Positions 46,701-58,692 are shown, counted from the stretch's first letter. The stretch is 64,000 bases of DNA from Oryza sativa Japonica Group (GCF_034140825.1 NC_089041.1:28285501-28349500); one strand, 5' to 3'. Notes: generated by a model not told the origin, from the letters alone. Program-made: numbers and translations.

Positions 46701-49700
46701 AATGAAATATATAGACAACGGAAGGATCCAAAGGACCCTCCCATAACACCACCCCCCCCTCCCCAAAATAAATAAATAAATAAATAAATGTGGTACACGA
46801 CTAGAACACCCCGCGACGACTAGCTAGCCATCCAAGGCGAGAGACCTTATGCATGAATGTGAAAGAGCTATGCAAACAATAGGAGCAATACAAAAAAAAA
46901 ATGTGAGTATTAACTATCTCATAGAAACAGACAAATTTGAGAAAATATAATATTAAACCTGCAAGGAAACCTTGATTATTATTTGCTTCAACATGGTCAC
47001 AGTAGTCCAAATCTAGTACAAGGCAACTGTAATACATGCTTGACAGTACAGGTGGTCTAGATGGAAATGGTACTTATTTAGCTAGAGATGTGAGAAGCAA
47101 CCAAATTGTTGTCAAGGATGCTCTCTGATGCATATAAATTAACAAACATAACAGCCAGTGAGCTCGGATATTTGGGTAGATCAAAAGTGTTTTTGCCACT
47201 CAAAAAAATGATGTGCCTTATCTATATTTATCACAAATACGTGTTGAATTGGAATTTGGACAACTGTAGTCTTATCAAAATATAACTTGACCACTAATTT
47301 CTATTGTAATTGTAATATATTTTAATATCCAATAAATTTGTAATAGTATGTCATGGCCAAGCAACGGCCGAAGGTTATATGGGTGGAAGGACGGAGGCTG
47401 CGGCCTCCGCTGTCGTGGTTGGTGAGGCTCGGTGGTGGTTCTATATAGAAGAAAGAGAATAGGAGAACGGCAGACAAAGGAGATTGGAGATTTATTATTT
47501 TCTTCGTTGCCATCACAGTTCGATTACATCTCCTTATATAGCCTTAATTCTCTAACAAACTCAATCTAACTTGATCCTGATTTAACTCAATCTTTAACTG
47601 ACCTTAACCTGATTTATCTCTAAGATTACATTAACAAAACTCATCTGTAAAATAAAAGTACTTTTTGACACGGATCTGTGCATATGATTTTTAACTATAT
47701 CCACCTAAATACTTAAAAATTATTGACACTTGAGTTTCAAAAGTTTGACCAGAGATATATCCATGATCCTTTGAGGCTCTGAGCTACTGCTCTTTACTTC
47801 ATTTCATACTAGCTAAATGCCCGTGCTTTGCTACGGATAAAAGGAAAAGATATCATAATATTGCCTAAAATAAATAAAAGCATTTTTTTCAACAATATGT
47901 TACCCACCTTTTCACTACAAGGAGTATTCACCTCAATTTAATTTTATATATGGCTATCCATTTAGATCTACTTGTTATGTAATATATTAAGAAGTTCAAG
48001 GGGTAATGTGTAAAAACTATAATTGGAGTAGGTGGGGTGGCATATTCACCGCCACCACCATTGGAGTCTTTCTAAAGGAGTATAGATGTTTACTGATCGG
48101 TGTTCGGTTGCATAGAATTTCTGCCTTGAACTACTAGTTCACTGTTAGCACAAAGGATCTATGATCATCCAGAAGATCTTTTGGATAAACTAACTGCTCT
48201 GTTTCCATCTAGCACAAAATATCGAACCAAAAGCTATTCTGGGACTAACCACTTTGCTAGTACTTGTACTCATTTTTCTAAGTAGCCCAATAACTGGGTG
48301 CATTCTTCACAGAAAAGTCAACTTATAGTCTTATAGAATTTTACTAGCTTTTCTTGTGTAACAAAGGCTCTATATGATTTATAGGGAACTTATAACAAAG
48401 TCAACTTATAGGAAAGTCAGCATTTAATCATTATGATTTACCTCTCAGGAACATGCATGTCCTTTTTTTTACAGAATTAATGAGACTCTGACAGTACGGG
48501 CTCAGCCAGTTGTTTATAAATGTACTCTGTATGACTGTGCCAACGTTTAAAACATGAGGCTTATAGATCAGTATGGCCATTTTAAAATTTATAAATGTAC
48601 TCTGTGTGGCTGTGCCAACATTTAAAACATGAGGCTTATAGTTCAGTCTGACCATTTTAAAAGTTAACACTAAGTGCAGTCCTAATTTAACTTTTCTTTT
48701 ACAAAAAAGTATTCCATGTGCGCTGCATACCAAATGTCTAAGTATAAAATAGCGATGTATAGGAAAGTAGAGGCTAGCGAAACGAGAAACCATATAGCTG
48801 ACAGTAAAAACTTACCGGTATGTCTTGAAATTAGCCATGCATTCGGTAATAGTACTCCTTGGCAGGAATGGTGTCCTTTTCTTCGCATAAAAGTTCATGC
48901 CAACAAAGTTCCCATCCAAATCAATAAGAGGCCCTCCAACCCCAGCCTAGAAAAAATATATATAAAGACTGCTATAAGCCTACCACAAAATAAAGCGATA
49001 CTAGAAAATAATTATATACGAGAAAAATGCAACTTTAAGGCCCAAAAGATAAAGTTAAGTGCATATAATGATATATTTAACCACTGATACCACGCCAATA
49101 TGCCATAATTATTCATTTCCGCAACACATGAAAGTAAAGAGAGATCAGCAGGGCACCATGGTGATTTCACACGTGGAGATCATGAGTTCTTTCCGATAAA
49201 CTCCGCTTGGATCGTCAGTCAGCACCCCACTGGTGGCCATTAATTTGCCTGACTTGAAGCAGCGCCCCACAGCAACTACCTTACTGTGAGACTCAAATTG
49301 CAGCTGATGCTCAAGATTTATTGCTCGGAGACCAGGGAAGAACTTGGTTTCAATAACAGCAATATTGTATTGCAAGTCATACTTGTATAACCACCCATGG
49401 GCAACTTGTTTTTTTGGAAGGTGTACTTCAATCTGTAATAATAAATCAAGAAAAAGGTTTACAAATTAATAGTTATATCGCAACATATGCAAGTGATAGA
49501 GATGAGATAAAATAGAAGAACTTACAGACACAAATGGCATGATCTTGCTTTCATCATCAAAAGATCTAATCAGGCTAGCTGAAGTCAGGTAACTTGTGCC
49601 AAATAAATCAGTTTTGATAACTACGCCTGTGCATGCAGAATGCATAATATCCCCTGCAAAAAATCATGATTTCCATCATTAAGAGTGATGGCTTGATACA

Positions 49701-50032
49701 AACTTTAAAAGCCAACGTGCATAATCACCATCGAATGAAGCCAGCGAGACAACACTTTCAGATAAGTTTGACGCTACTACTTTACTCAGTTCACTCCATG
49801 CTCCTTGACCAGAGTTCTTCAAGCTGCCAAACTCCTCTTCAAAAATGTTATCTTCATGCAATTTTCCTAGATAAGGAAGCATTGCACAATATTATTGTGA
49901 TTGTTATGACAAAGATGTGCAAGTATGTTAAGAAATTCAAACCAATTACTCACTTGTCTCTCCTCTACTTTTGCAAGCTTTCTTCCTTTTCTTTGAGCTT
50001 GTTGAGCAATCACCTATTAGATTATCTGTCAT
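43768..50032 (-). CDS. Double trypsin/HtrA-like pseudoprotease, intact copy B
   Basis: Fifteen coding exons (minus): 49954-50032, 49729-49866, 49526-49653, 49157-49432, 48816-48946, 45994-46115, 45688-45747, 45496-45567, 45359-45424, 45148-45267, 44937-45064, 44593-44865, 44107-44237, 43941-43976, 43768-43852. All are GT-AG and phase-consistent, total 1,845 nt, 614 residues. Start: first ATG of a TMT-like leader with a basic KKRKK patch (residues 14-18, possible nuclear signal). Two homologous trypsin-fold domains (about 55-250 and 360-575) share exon lengths (128/128, 276/273, 131/131) and phases, so one arose from the other. Catalytic His/Asp/Ser positions are Ser99, Asn138, Val210 and Ser424, Asn463, Ile534. 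The domains end in PLID..GNFVGMNFY and the protein in WPVPKLRWHYP. No signal peptide, no PDZ. Probably a binding, not proteolytic, protein; function unknown. A 2.7-kb intron (46116-48815) separates the domains. Confidence 0.85.
47809..48086. mobile_element. Small element of the CTAG...GCCCGTGC family in the gene B intron
   Basis: Starts CTAGCTAAATGCCCGTGCTT and ends near GGAGTATAGAT. It lies in the large intron between the two domains. At 47340-47640 the same intron holds a sequence with a minus-strand TATA box (CTATATAAGG), possibly an old LTR fragment, with borders not defined. Confidence 0.45.
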
Positions 50033-51638
50033 CTTTCCAACCCTGACCACAGAGAATAAAATTGTAATAGTGAGTCAACATTGGTAGTCATTATGGTTGT
50101 AAAAGCATTGCAAAAGCAATTCAGCAAATTGGTGAAACTTATTCCTTGATGTGTTTAGAAGGACTCTTTTGGAGATAGTTATAAATAAAGCTGACTACAC
50201 ACGGCTGCATGCGTATATATGAAAAGAAGAACATCATTATGGAGAAGTCCAAAGGTAACTAGGCAAGAACAAAAATGAAGTAAAGTTAGCCACTTAACTT
50301 AGACAAAAAGAACCTATGAACTTGACTAACACTGAAGCTACAACAAATATCCAAAAACGCCAAAACATTGATGAAATTGAAGGTACAAGGTGACGAAACA
50401 AAAAAACAACAACAACTTCGATTGTCGTCATAACAAGACACTGTCTGAGAGATATGGAAGTCACTACGCGCACCAGTCAATAGTCAATAGAGGTACAATT
50501 CCAAGGAACCACTAGCTAAGTTCTAACACAAAGATAAAAGATAAAACAAATACATTTGTACATTCGTGTAGACCATCCCTGGATGGCATTCCTATAAGTC
50601 ATCAAATTTGTGCTTTTCATCCCCCATATGCATTTTTTTTCTTTCGAGATGACAATCCAGGGCACCGAAGAAATATAGATGAAATTAACCACAGAGAAAA
50701 AAGCACAGGAGAAAGAATCAACCGATATATTAGCACACCAGAAGCAGAATTGCAACCTCAATCTAAGAACTTATAACTTAGACCATATCATAAACGAGTA
50801 GTGAAAAACCTAGGTTTGCCAGCTGGCAGCTATGTTGATCTCAAAAGGCGCATGACAGCGAGGACATGGGAAGGTGCCACTAGTGGAACATCCAGATTCC
50901 AGATCCAAGGATAGGGGTGAATCTGTTGAAGAGAGCACAGAATTACTAGTCTATAATATACAAAAAAAAAAAGATTTCTCTGATAATTGCCCTCTATATT
51001 GCTCCATATGCATAGCTAAATTTTGATGACTGTACTAACCAGGAAATTCTATTTTACAATTACAGGCAAGTAAATTAACAACGAACAACAGAATGACACG
51101 TCATTTAATGGTTCATTGCTAAATAGTTGGTTCTTCCTAATTAAGTTCATTTACTATGTTATAGAAGGGAAGATGCATGCATAATTTCAGAACTTAGCAA
51201 GAAAGCTATAGCCACATGAAAAAGAAAACAAACCGAAAAAGCTATTGGAATGAAACACACTACTCTGTACAAGTTTATTATGTCTGTGATTTAAAACATC
51301 GGTTGCAGTCACCCCTTAATTCCGGACCTTGGATGACAGTTCGGAAGTACTAATATTTTGGCACATAGGTACGCAATTGCATTTTTCGATTAAGTTGCAA
51401 TACAGAGTTTCAGAACATAGCAAGAATGCTAGAGCCACGGGAACAAAGAAAATAAACAAAATCCATTGGAACGCCGCACCCACTGGAACGATCGGGCTCA
51501 CACCGAGAGATTTTCACACGATTGACACAAAAAGGAGAGAGGAACATCGGAAGATCTGGGAGGAGGGGCGAGCTGTCGACCAAAGGTGGGGAAAACGGAT
51601 GGAGGAGGTGGAAGAATTTCTAGGGCTTGGAGACGTAC

Positions 51639-51870
51639 CTTCCGTGCGACGCCGCCTGCTTCGCCTGGCCGTCCGTCGCATCCCCCGCTGTGCGCATCCG
51701 CTGCCTACTGCTCCCCCGCTGTACGCCTCCGCCGCCGACTGCTCCTGCTTCTCCTCCGCCGGCGATTGCTCCTCCTCTGCGTGCGTGCGAGAAACGCGAG
51801 TTGTGGCCTTGTTGGAGCCTTGGAGGGAGAAAACGGAGATTTTTTTTTCTCTCCCCCGAAATATAAGAAA
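51639..51870 (-). other. Noncoding first exon and promoter side of gene B
   Basis: Donor GTACGTCTCC at 51637-51638 matches the donor at the same place in copy A (25039-25040). GC-rich leader upstream; transcription start unknown. The 5'UTR continues in the exon beginning at 50042 just before the ATG. No coding potential is needed here. Confidence 0.55.
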
Positions 51871-52002
51871 CTAGCAAGTATTTACTAGATGGGATATTTC
51901 CTAATATACTCGCTCCGTCCTATCTCTTCTCTGCTTTATCACTGTCTCTACTATTACTCCCTCCATCCACAAGTTACACATATTACATATCAGGCGCACT
52001 CA

Positions 52003-52344
52003 GGGCCAGTTTAGTTTCCAAAAATTTTCTCCTTCACCTATCACATCGAATCTTTGGACACATGCATGAAGCATTAAATGTGGACAAAAAAAACCAATTA
52101 CACAGTTTAGCTATAAATCGCGAGACGAATCTTTTGAGCCTAATCAGGCCATGATTAGCCATAAGTGCTACAGTAACCCACATGTGCTAATGACGACTTA
52201 AGTAGGCTCAAAAGATTCGTCTCGCGGTTTCCAGGCGAGTTCTGAAATTAGTTTTTTCATTCGTGTTCGAAAACCCCTTCCGACATCCGGTCAAACGTCT
52301 GATGTGACACCTAAAAATTTCCTCTTCCCCAACTAAACACAACC
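52003..52344. mobile_element. PIF/Harbinger- or hAT-related MITE
   Basis: Ends GGGCCAGTTTAGTTTCC and GGTTGTGTTTAGTTGGGG with flanking TCA. Internal inverted words GCGAGACGAATCTTTTGAGCC and its complement are the hallmark of a common rice MITE family, also seen at 61.5 kb. Confidence 0.75.
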
Positions 52345-52406
52345 TCAGCCTGATCCATGCACTCACGCAACCACAGTCTTCCGATATCAATCTAACGACT
52401 ACGAAA

Positions 52407-52585
52407 GGGCATATAGCCTAGTGGTTACAGTGACCTAAGTAGTATCCTAAGGTCCTGAGTTCAAATCTCCTACTGAGCGAATTTTAGATTGGGTTGTTTA
52501 CGGGGCTAAGTTCCCTATTTCAATGGCCGTATATATCCGGTTGGATGTAGAGGCCGGGTAAAAAATACCCTTCTCTGAAAAAAAA
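52407..52585 (+). mobile_element. tRNA-derived SINE
   Basis: A box TAGCCTAGTGG (about 52414) and B box GGTCCTGAGTTCAAATC (52451-52467), followed by a SINE body and an A-rich end. It interrupts the left foldback arm where the right arm is continuous. Confidence 0.7.
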
Positions 52586-53412
52586 TCAAGATGAGGGATT
52601 TTTTTTCTGAAAAAACGCCCGCCTCTTCACTGTAACTTTTCAAGAAAACCCATACCCATCGGTTTCCTCTTCGCTCGTAGCAACTAATTGCCTAAAAATC
52701 AAGATGAGGGATTTTTTTCTGAAAAAACGCCCGCCTCTTCGCCGTAACTTTTCAAGAAAACCCATACCCATTGGTTTCCTCTTCTCTCGTAGCAACTAAT
52801 TGCCCCCAAATTTGCGTCGCTCTCCCATTGCCGCCGCCGCCGACGACGACCTGCACGGCTGCGCCCCTGCCTCGTAGCCCTCGCGGCCTTCTGCCCCGCT
52901 TGTCCCATCGACGCCGGTCACCATACAGCCTTAACTCATTTGCGGAGACCCCGGCGCTTTGATCTCCTCCCCAGCGTACCGTCGTGGTTTCTGCTGTCAT
53001 GGAGGCAACCTTGTACATCTAGCAGAGCCGGCGGCATCAGCAGTTGTTTAGTTGGTGTCAAGTATATGCCAAGCATTGCTACTTCTAGGTGGTGTCATGA
53101 ATCAACTAGCTGGGTGGCCCGCGCAATTGTGCGGCTAGCACCTATATATATTTTTAATATAATTTTACTTAAAATTTATTAAATAGCAATATCGTTGTCT
53201 TAAGAATTTGAAAGACCAAACCGTATCATTCCTGTGTTTCTAATTTTATAGCTTTTAAAAGTCACACCAGTTGCTACCACTTACTTATGTCATCTCCTTT
53301 TTTTTTCTCGATCTACCATTGTTTCTATTAATTCTGCTTGTAACCTATACAAATTGGATCGTATAGTTTTTAGAGTTTATTTTCTCGTTGAGTTTTGTTT
53401 TTATAAATTTTA

Positions 53413-55040
53413 GGAGTCCCGTCAAACGCTGCCATTATACTCCTCTACGGCCCATCCACTGCATCTTCTTTTGATTGTCATTGGGATTTTAAAATCGAAT
53501 ATAGTTATCATTTGTGTTTATTTTTTACTTTCTAGAAGTCCCACCAAACTGTCAGCGACTTTGTCACTGTACTCTTTTACGGCTCACCCGCTGCCTCCCT
53601 TCTTTATTCTCATTGAGATTTTAAAATCGAACATAATTATCATTGTCTTTTTTTACTTTTAGAAGTTCCGAGCCTTTAAAAATTGGACCTTGTAGTTTTT
53701 AGAGGTTATTTTCTCATTGGTTTTCATTTTTTTTAATAATTTTTAGAAGTCCTGTCAAACGCTACCACTATACTCCTTTACGCCCCATCCACCGTCTACT
53801 TTTTATTTCCATTGTGATTCTAAAAATTGAACATAACTATCGTTGGAATTCATTTTTTACTTTCTAGAAGCCCTGCCAACCGTCTGCGGCTCTGTCGCTG
53901 TACTCCTGTACGACCTGCCCGCTGCCTCTTCTTTTATAGTCATTGAGATTTTAAAATTTAAATATGATTATCATTGGGTTTTTTTTAATTTCTAGAAATC
54001 CCGCGCGACCGCCTTGACCGGTTACTTCACGGCCTTCTCGTTGTCCCTCCTTTTAATTGTTATTAGGATTATATTTGGTGTTTTATTAATAGTTTCTAGA
54101 TGTCCCATCAACCACCACCACTCCAATTATTTATAGGTCTGTTATTTAATTAATGTCATCATGTGTTTTAAATATGTTTTCTTTCAATAGTCTTTATATT
54201 TTATCACCAGTTTTAGTTATTTATAAATTGTATTTCCTAGTTGAAATCTTATTTTTCTTTTTTAATTTTAGAATTTATTTTGTTTTTTATTTCGAATTTT
54301 AATTAATATGGTATTGTGTTTTTTTAATTTTTTTATTTTTTATTTTCAAATTCAATTGTTTCAAAAATTGTATTACTACTTAAACTCTCTTTTAAATTTT
54401 TCTAATTTTGGATATTATTTTATTTTTTATTCTGAATTTTAATTAACATCGTATTGGGTTTTTATATAGACTCTTCTTTCAATATTGCTTATTTTTAATT
54501 CCGAATTTTGGTTAATTTTAAATTGTATTCCTACTTGAATTATTCTTTTCTTTTTTTGCTAATTTTGGATTTTATTTTATTTTTTATTCCAAATATTAAT
54601 TTAATCTCGTATTGGGTTCTTATATGGACTCTTCTTTTAATATTGTTTTATAAAATCAAACATGATTATCATTTGGTTTTTTTAAATTTTAAAATTTCCG
54701 AACTTTTAAAAATTGGATCTTATAGTTTTTAGAGTTTATTGTCTTGTTGGGTTTCGTTTTTATAATTTTTAGAAGTCGCGTCAAACATTGCCATTATACT
54801 CGTCTACGGCTCATCCACTGTCTTTTCTCTTTATTGTAATTGGGATTTTAAAAATCGAACATAATTATCGTTCAGGTTTATTTTTTTACTTTCTAGAAGT
54901 CCCGCCAAACCGTTAGCAGCTTTACCATTGTACTCCTTTATGGCTCGCCTGCTGCCTCCCCTCTTCGTTGTCATTAAGATTTTAAAATCGAACATGATTA
55001 TCATTGGGTTTTTTTTACTTTTTAGAAGTTTCAAACCTTT
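53413..55040. repeat. Diverged periodic repeat, about 120-130 bp units
   Basis: Units begin TAGAAGTCCCGTCAAACG or TAGAAGTCCCGCCAAACCG, continue with a TACTCCTNTACGGC...CCACTGC part, then GATTTTAAAATCGAACATAATTATC. Starts are near 53413, 53535, 53660, 53744, 53865, 53993, about 54095, 54771, 54894 and 55024. Two unit types alternate. An AT-rich degenerate stretch (54130-54700) separates the blocks. Confidence 0.7.
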
Positions 55041-55767
55041 AAAAAATGTAAATTCATGTGAGAATTTCTCTGATTAATGTGAGAATTTCTAGCCCCCACA
55101 GCGAACGTAGTGTCTCCTTTCAAGGATGTTTTAATAATATATATATAGATAAGCACTGCTAGTATGCAAGAGCCATTCTGAATGTTGACAAGAAACAAGG
55201 AACTAAAGCCTACAAATTTGTTGTATTTGTAACGCTGGCTGCATGGAAGATTCTTAGCGTATAAGTTGTAAATTCATCAAGTAATCAGCTGGTGATTAGC
55301 AACATTCTACCTTCCTTTTTGTTTCTTTTTTATGGGAGAAATGAACCAGTAAACAATGGATTGATTGTTCAATCGTCTGAATCCTGTAAACTGGTAAAAG
55401 CATGTTGACAGAACACAATACAAACGATTTTGTTGGCTTATCCATTCAAGTCTCTTTTAGTGAATAGCATCAGCAATCAGCATTACCATCTCAAGTAACA
55501 TGCATGTTCTGAAGGCTGGTACAGTAGCACTAAATTAGCTAGTTAACTGGGAAATACAACTGAATTTCTTCTAATCAACTAAATTATTTTGAGCTACTGG
55601 TAGCATCTGCATTCTCTTTCAGCTTGCATTGAACCACCTCATTCAACTAGCTTCTTCTGCTGTCTAATATGGAGTGAGAAACCTACATCATGTGCATAGG
55701 ACTTATAAAATCAGTTCATAACTCAAAAATTCATCACACAAGAAGTATTAAAGATTGATTGATTTAC

Positions 55768-55910
55768 CGGGGGCCAACGACGACGAAGCCGTGAGACGCA
55801 ACATGCTCGAACAGCTGCGACTCGAAGGAATTACTGGCGAGGTATCCATGCAAGAACACCACCACCTGGTACTCGTCGGCGTCGCACGGCGCCGCCACTA
55901 GCAGCGGCGA
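55768..55910 (-). pseudogene. Chlorophyllase exon fragment
   Basis: On the minus strand the frame reads ...APCDADEYQVVVFLHGYL, ASNSFESQLFEHVASHGF, VVVGPR, then a GTAAATC donor. This matches the alpha/beta-hydrolase N-terminal part of plant chlorophyllases (oxyanion-hole HGY, HVASHGF). The nucleophile motif GHSRGG and everything after the first exon are absent, as is a clear start. Chlorophyllase cleaves phytol from chlorophyll. Here only a fragment remains in the loop side of the foldback; it is probably a captured or duplicated relic and not functional. Confidence 0.75.
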
Positions 55911-56109
55911 GGCAGCGGCGCAGCCGTGTAGGTCGGCGGCGGCGGCGGCAATTGAGAGTGACACAAATTTGGGTGCAATTACAGGAGATGGTGACCGGCG
56001 TCGATGGGACAAACTGGGCAGAAGGCTGCGAGGCAGGGGCGCAGACGTGCAGGTCAGCAGCGGCGGCGGCGGCAATGGGAGAGCGACGCAAATTTGGGGG
56101 CAATTAGTT

Positions 56110-56728
56110 ACGAAAAAAATTTGAAAATATACCTCCTTTTAAAATATATTGCATTTATATACATGCATGGAGAAGAATTACAAAAATATACCTCTCCCGG
56201 GACGCGGGATCGCTCGCTCCCGCGGAATGAGGACGCGGGACCGTCGCTCCCTCGCGGGACGCCCCCGCTCCCGCGCCCATCAGCCCGGTCGCGCGCTGCG
56301 GCGACGCGCGTCCGGCGCGGTCACGCAGGCCTGCGCTGCGGCATGGACCAGATATGTGTGCATGCACGACCAGACCATGCACGACCAGATCATGCATGTG
56401 TGCATGTGCATGCATGTACTGCTCGGTCACGCGCGGCCGGCCTGCGTGACCGCGCGGTGCCGCCCTGGTCACGCACGGTGCCGCCCGCAGGACCGACGCG
56501 GTGGTTGCGTCCCCCGCGTGCCATCACGATACCGCTCTCCCGGGCTGCGGGAGAAAGGCGGTGCCGCACGGCTGGGTTGCGGGATCGCCCGTCCCGCGAA
56601 ATGGTAGCGCGGGATCGTCTCGGTTCCGTGTAACCATACTGCGGGAGATGTATATTTGTACAAATTTTCGTCATATAGGTATATAAATGCAACATAATGA
56701 AAAAAGAGGTATATTTTTAAATTTAATT
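56110..56728. mobile_element. Short MULE, 619 bp
   Basis: Perfect 9-bp duplication CAATTAGTT (56101-56109, 56729-56737). AT-rich inverted ends share AAATATACCTC and TTGCATTTATATAC. The middle (56200-56640) is very GC-rich with repeated CGCGGGATCG / CGGTCACGC words. The left foldback arm keeps the unoccupied site. Confidence 0.88.
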
Positions 56729-57261
56729 CAATTAGTTGCTACGGGAGAAGAGGAAACCAATGGGCAGGGGATGTCTTGAAAAGTTATAGTGAAGAAGCGG
56801 GCGTTTTTTGGCAAAAAATCCCTCATCTTGATGGCAGCCGTTAGATTGATATCGGAAGGCTGTGGTTGCGCGAGTGCGCGAGTGCACGGATCAGGCTGAG
56901 TGCACCTAATACGTTGCCTATTACTTTTGACACCAAGACGGAGAAATTAAATCACCTTAGATGTTACAAAATCAAAAAATAAATGCAAACATACAACCAA
57001 TGAGTATTTAGATAAATCATTGGGTTCTAATAAAATATTTAATTTATCTCTTCATTTAAATCTTGAATGCATAAAGACTACAAATAGGAAAAATTTATTT
57101 GGAAAAACTCAAATGTGAAATAGGTGTAACTTTTGTGGATGGAGGGAGTATAAAAATTGAAGATGCTTTTGCTGATATTTTGGTACGTCATCTGTGTATT
57201 AATCCGTTTTCAAGTTCGTTCACTTTTGGAAATACATATCCGTATTTGAGTCGGTTTTTAA

Positions 57262-58226
57262 GGGTGCCTTTGGTTGGTCTTTTCAACCTGCTTTTGTTTT
57301 TGCAAAAGCCAAAAGCCAACCAAAGAGCCCAAAAGCCACAACTGCTTTTGCCCAAAGCCTCTACCCCTGCTTTCACTTGCTTTTGGGGGAAATTACCCAT
57401 CTCTGCCATTAAGAAAAAATGGTTCACTTCGTTCTTTTTTTTCTCCCGCCCGTTCCCATCGCGCGCCGCTCCTCCTCCTCATCGAGCCGCCGCAGCCGCT
57501 CCTCCTCGCGCCGCCGCCGATGCCCCTCCTCCTCCTCACCGAGCTGCCCCACGCACCGCCGTGGCCAGCTCGTGTTCGGCATCCTCCCGACCACACTCCT
57601 CCCGCGCGAGGGAGACGAGGGAGGCCATCCTTGCCCTCCCCGTCCCCGACTCCATCGCCCCCTTCCGCCGCCGCCGCTCCTCACGGACGAGGAGGAGAGA
57701 GAGACATCAAGCAAGCTGCCTAGGAGGGAGGGAATGAAGGGAGGGAAAAAATTGTACGATCTCGACAACAAGAGAAGAAGAGAAGAGGATGGCGATGGCG
57801 ATGCGACGTTGGGTGTCGTCATGAGCGCAACCTTCCTTCCCTCACGATCCAACTCCCCCGCCATCGGTAAGCCTCCACCCCCCGGCGCCATCCCCCTACC
57901 CACCCAAAACCTAGATCCACACCCTCCACTCCGCGCGAGCTGCCTTCCCACACCAGCAGGCGTGGGCCAGCCCCCGCCGGCGAGCGCGGCCAGCCGCCGG
58001 CAAGCGCAACCTTCCCATGCCTTCCTGTGTCAAGAGGAAGGAGAAAGATACCTCTGTACATGACATGTGGGGTCCACTCGTCAGGGGAGAAGCTTTTCCA
58101 AAAGCCACATGTGTGTAACCAAACGAGCTTTTGGCTTCCTCACAGCTATTTTTCCAAAACTACTTTTCAAAAAGTCATAGCCCACATCAGTTTTTTTTAA
58201 AAGCCATAGCCCAACCAAACACACAC
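57262..58226. mobile_element. Non-autonomous TAA-target element with GC-rich cargo
   Basis: 965 bp with ends GGGTGCCTTTGGTTGG and GTGTGTGTTTGGTTGG and target duplication TAA (57259-57261, 58227-58229). Subterminal AAAAGCCAAAAGC/GCTTTTGG words. The interior 57440-58030 is GC-rich and open in several frames on both strands without a known domain, so I read it as captured host DNA and not as a gene. Confidence 0.7.
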
Positions 58227-58452
58227 TAAGTTCGTTTGCTTTTAGAAATACATAAGGAGTTGTATAAGAAATCTTTTAAAAAAACCACGTGCTACTTAAG
58301 ACGAACAGAACTCCTAACTATAGCTCATGATTTTCTTAAAAATATAAATATTCAAGTGAATTCTCATAGTAAATTTTTACCTTAACTAAATCATATAACA
58401 ATAATAATAAGATTAAAATAGTCTTCACGCTCACAGTAAATTTTTACATTAA

Positions 58453-58692
58453 GGCTGTGTTCGGTTTCAGGGGATGGGAACTAATCCCTCCCGCACGGAA
58501 AACGGAGCGATCCATTAGCGCATGATTAATTAAGTATTAGCTATTTTTTTCAAAAATGGATTAATTTGATTTTTTTAAGCAACTTTCTTATATAACTTTT
58601 TTTTTAAAAAAAACGCACCGTTTAGCAGTTTGAAAAGCGTACGCGCGAAAAACGAGGGAGAGAGGTTGGAAAAAGGGGTGCCGAACACACCC
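58453..58692. mobile_element. Tourist-like MITE
   Basis: 240 bp, ends GGCTGTGTTCGGTTTCAGG and GGGTGTGTTCGGCACCCC, target duplication TAA on both sides. No coding capacity. Confidence 0.85.

Larger units (their letters stand above)
51957..56943. repeat. Five-kilobase foldback (long imperfect inverted repeat)
   Basis: Left arm 51957-53000 and right arm 55920-56943 are inverted copies: CACTCAGCCTGATCC, CCGATATCAATCTAACG, AAATCAAGATGAGGGA, GTTTCCTCTTC, ACTAATTGCCCCCAAATTTG and CGACGCCGGTCACC occur in order on one strand left and on the other strand right. The left arm holds a MITE (52003-52344), a SINE and an internal tandem duplication (52588-52690 / 52697-52805). The right arm holds a 619-bp MULE. 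The loop contains a periodic repeat and a chlorophyllase fragment. Mechanism (foldback element or inverted gene duplication) is undecided. Confidence 0.75.

Noticed and set aside
53100-55100. CRISPR-like array
   Set aside because: Units are long, degenerate and AT-rich without unique spacers, and the genome is a plant nucleus.
56149-56633. Coding gene in the GC-rich centre of the 619-bp MULE
   Set aside because: Frames on both strands are Arg/Ala/Pro-rich with no start context or domain.
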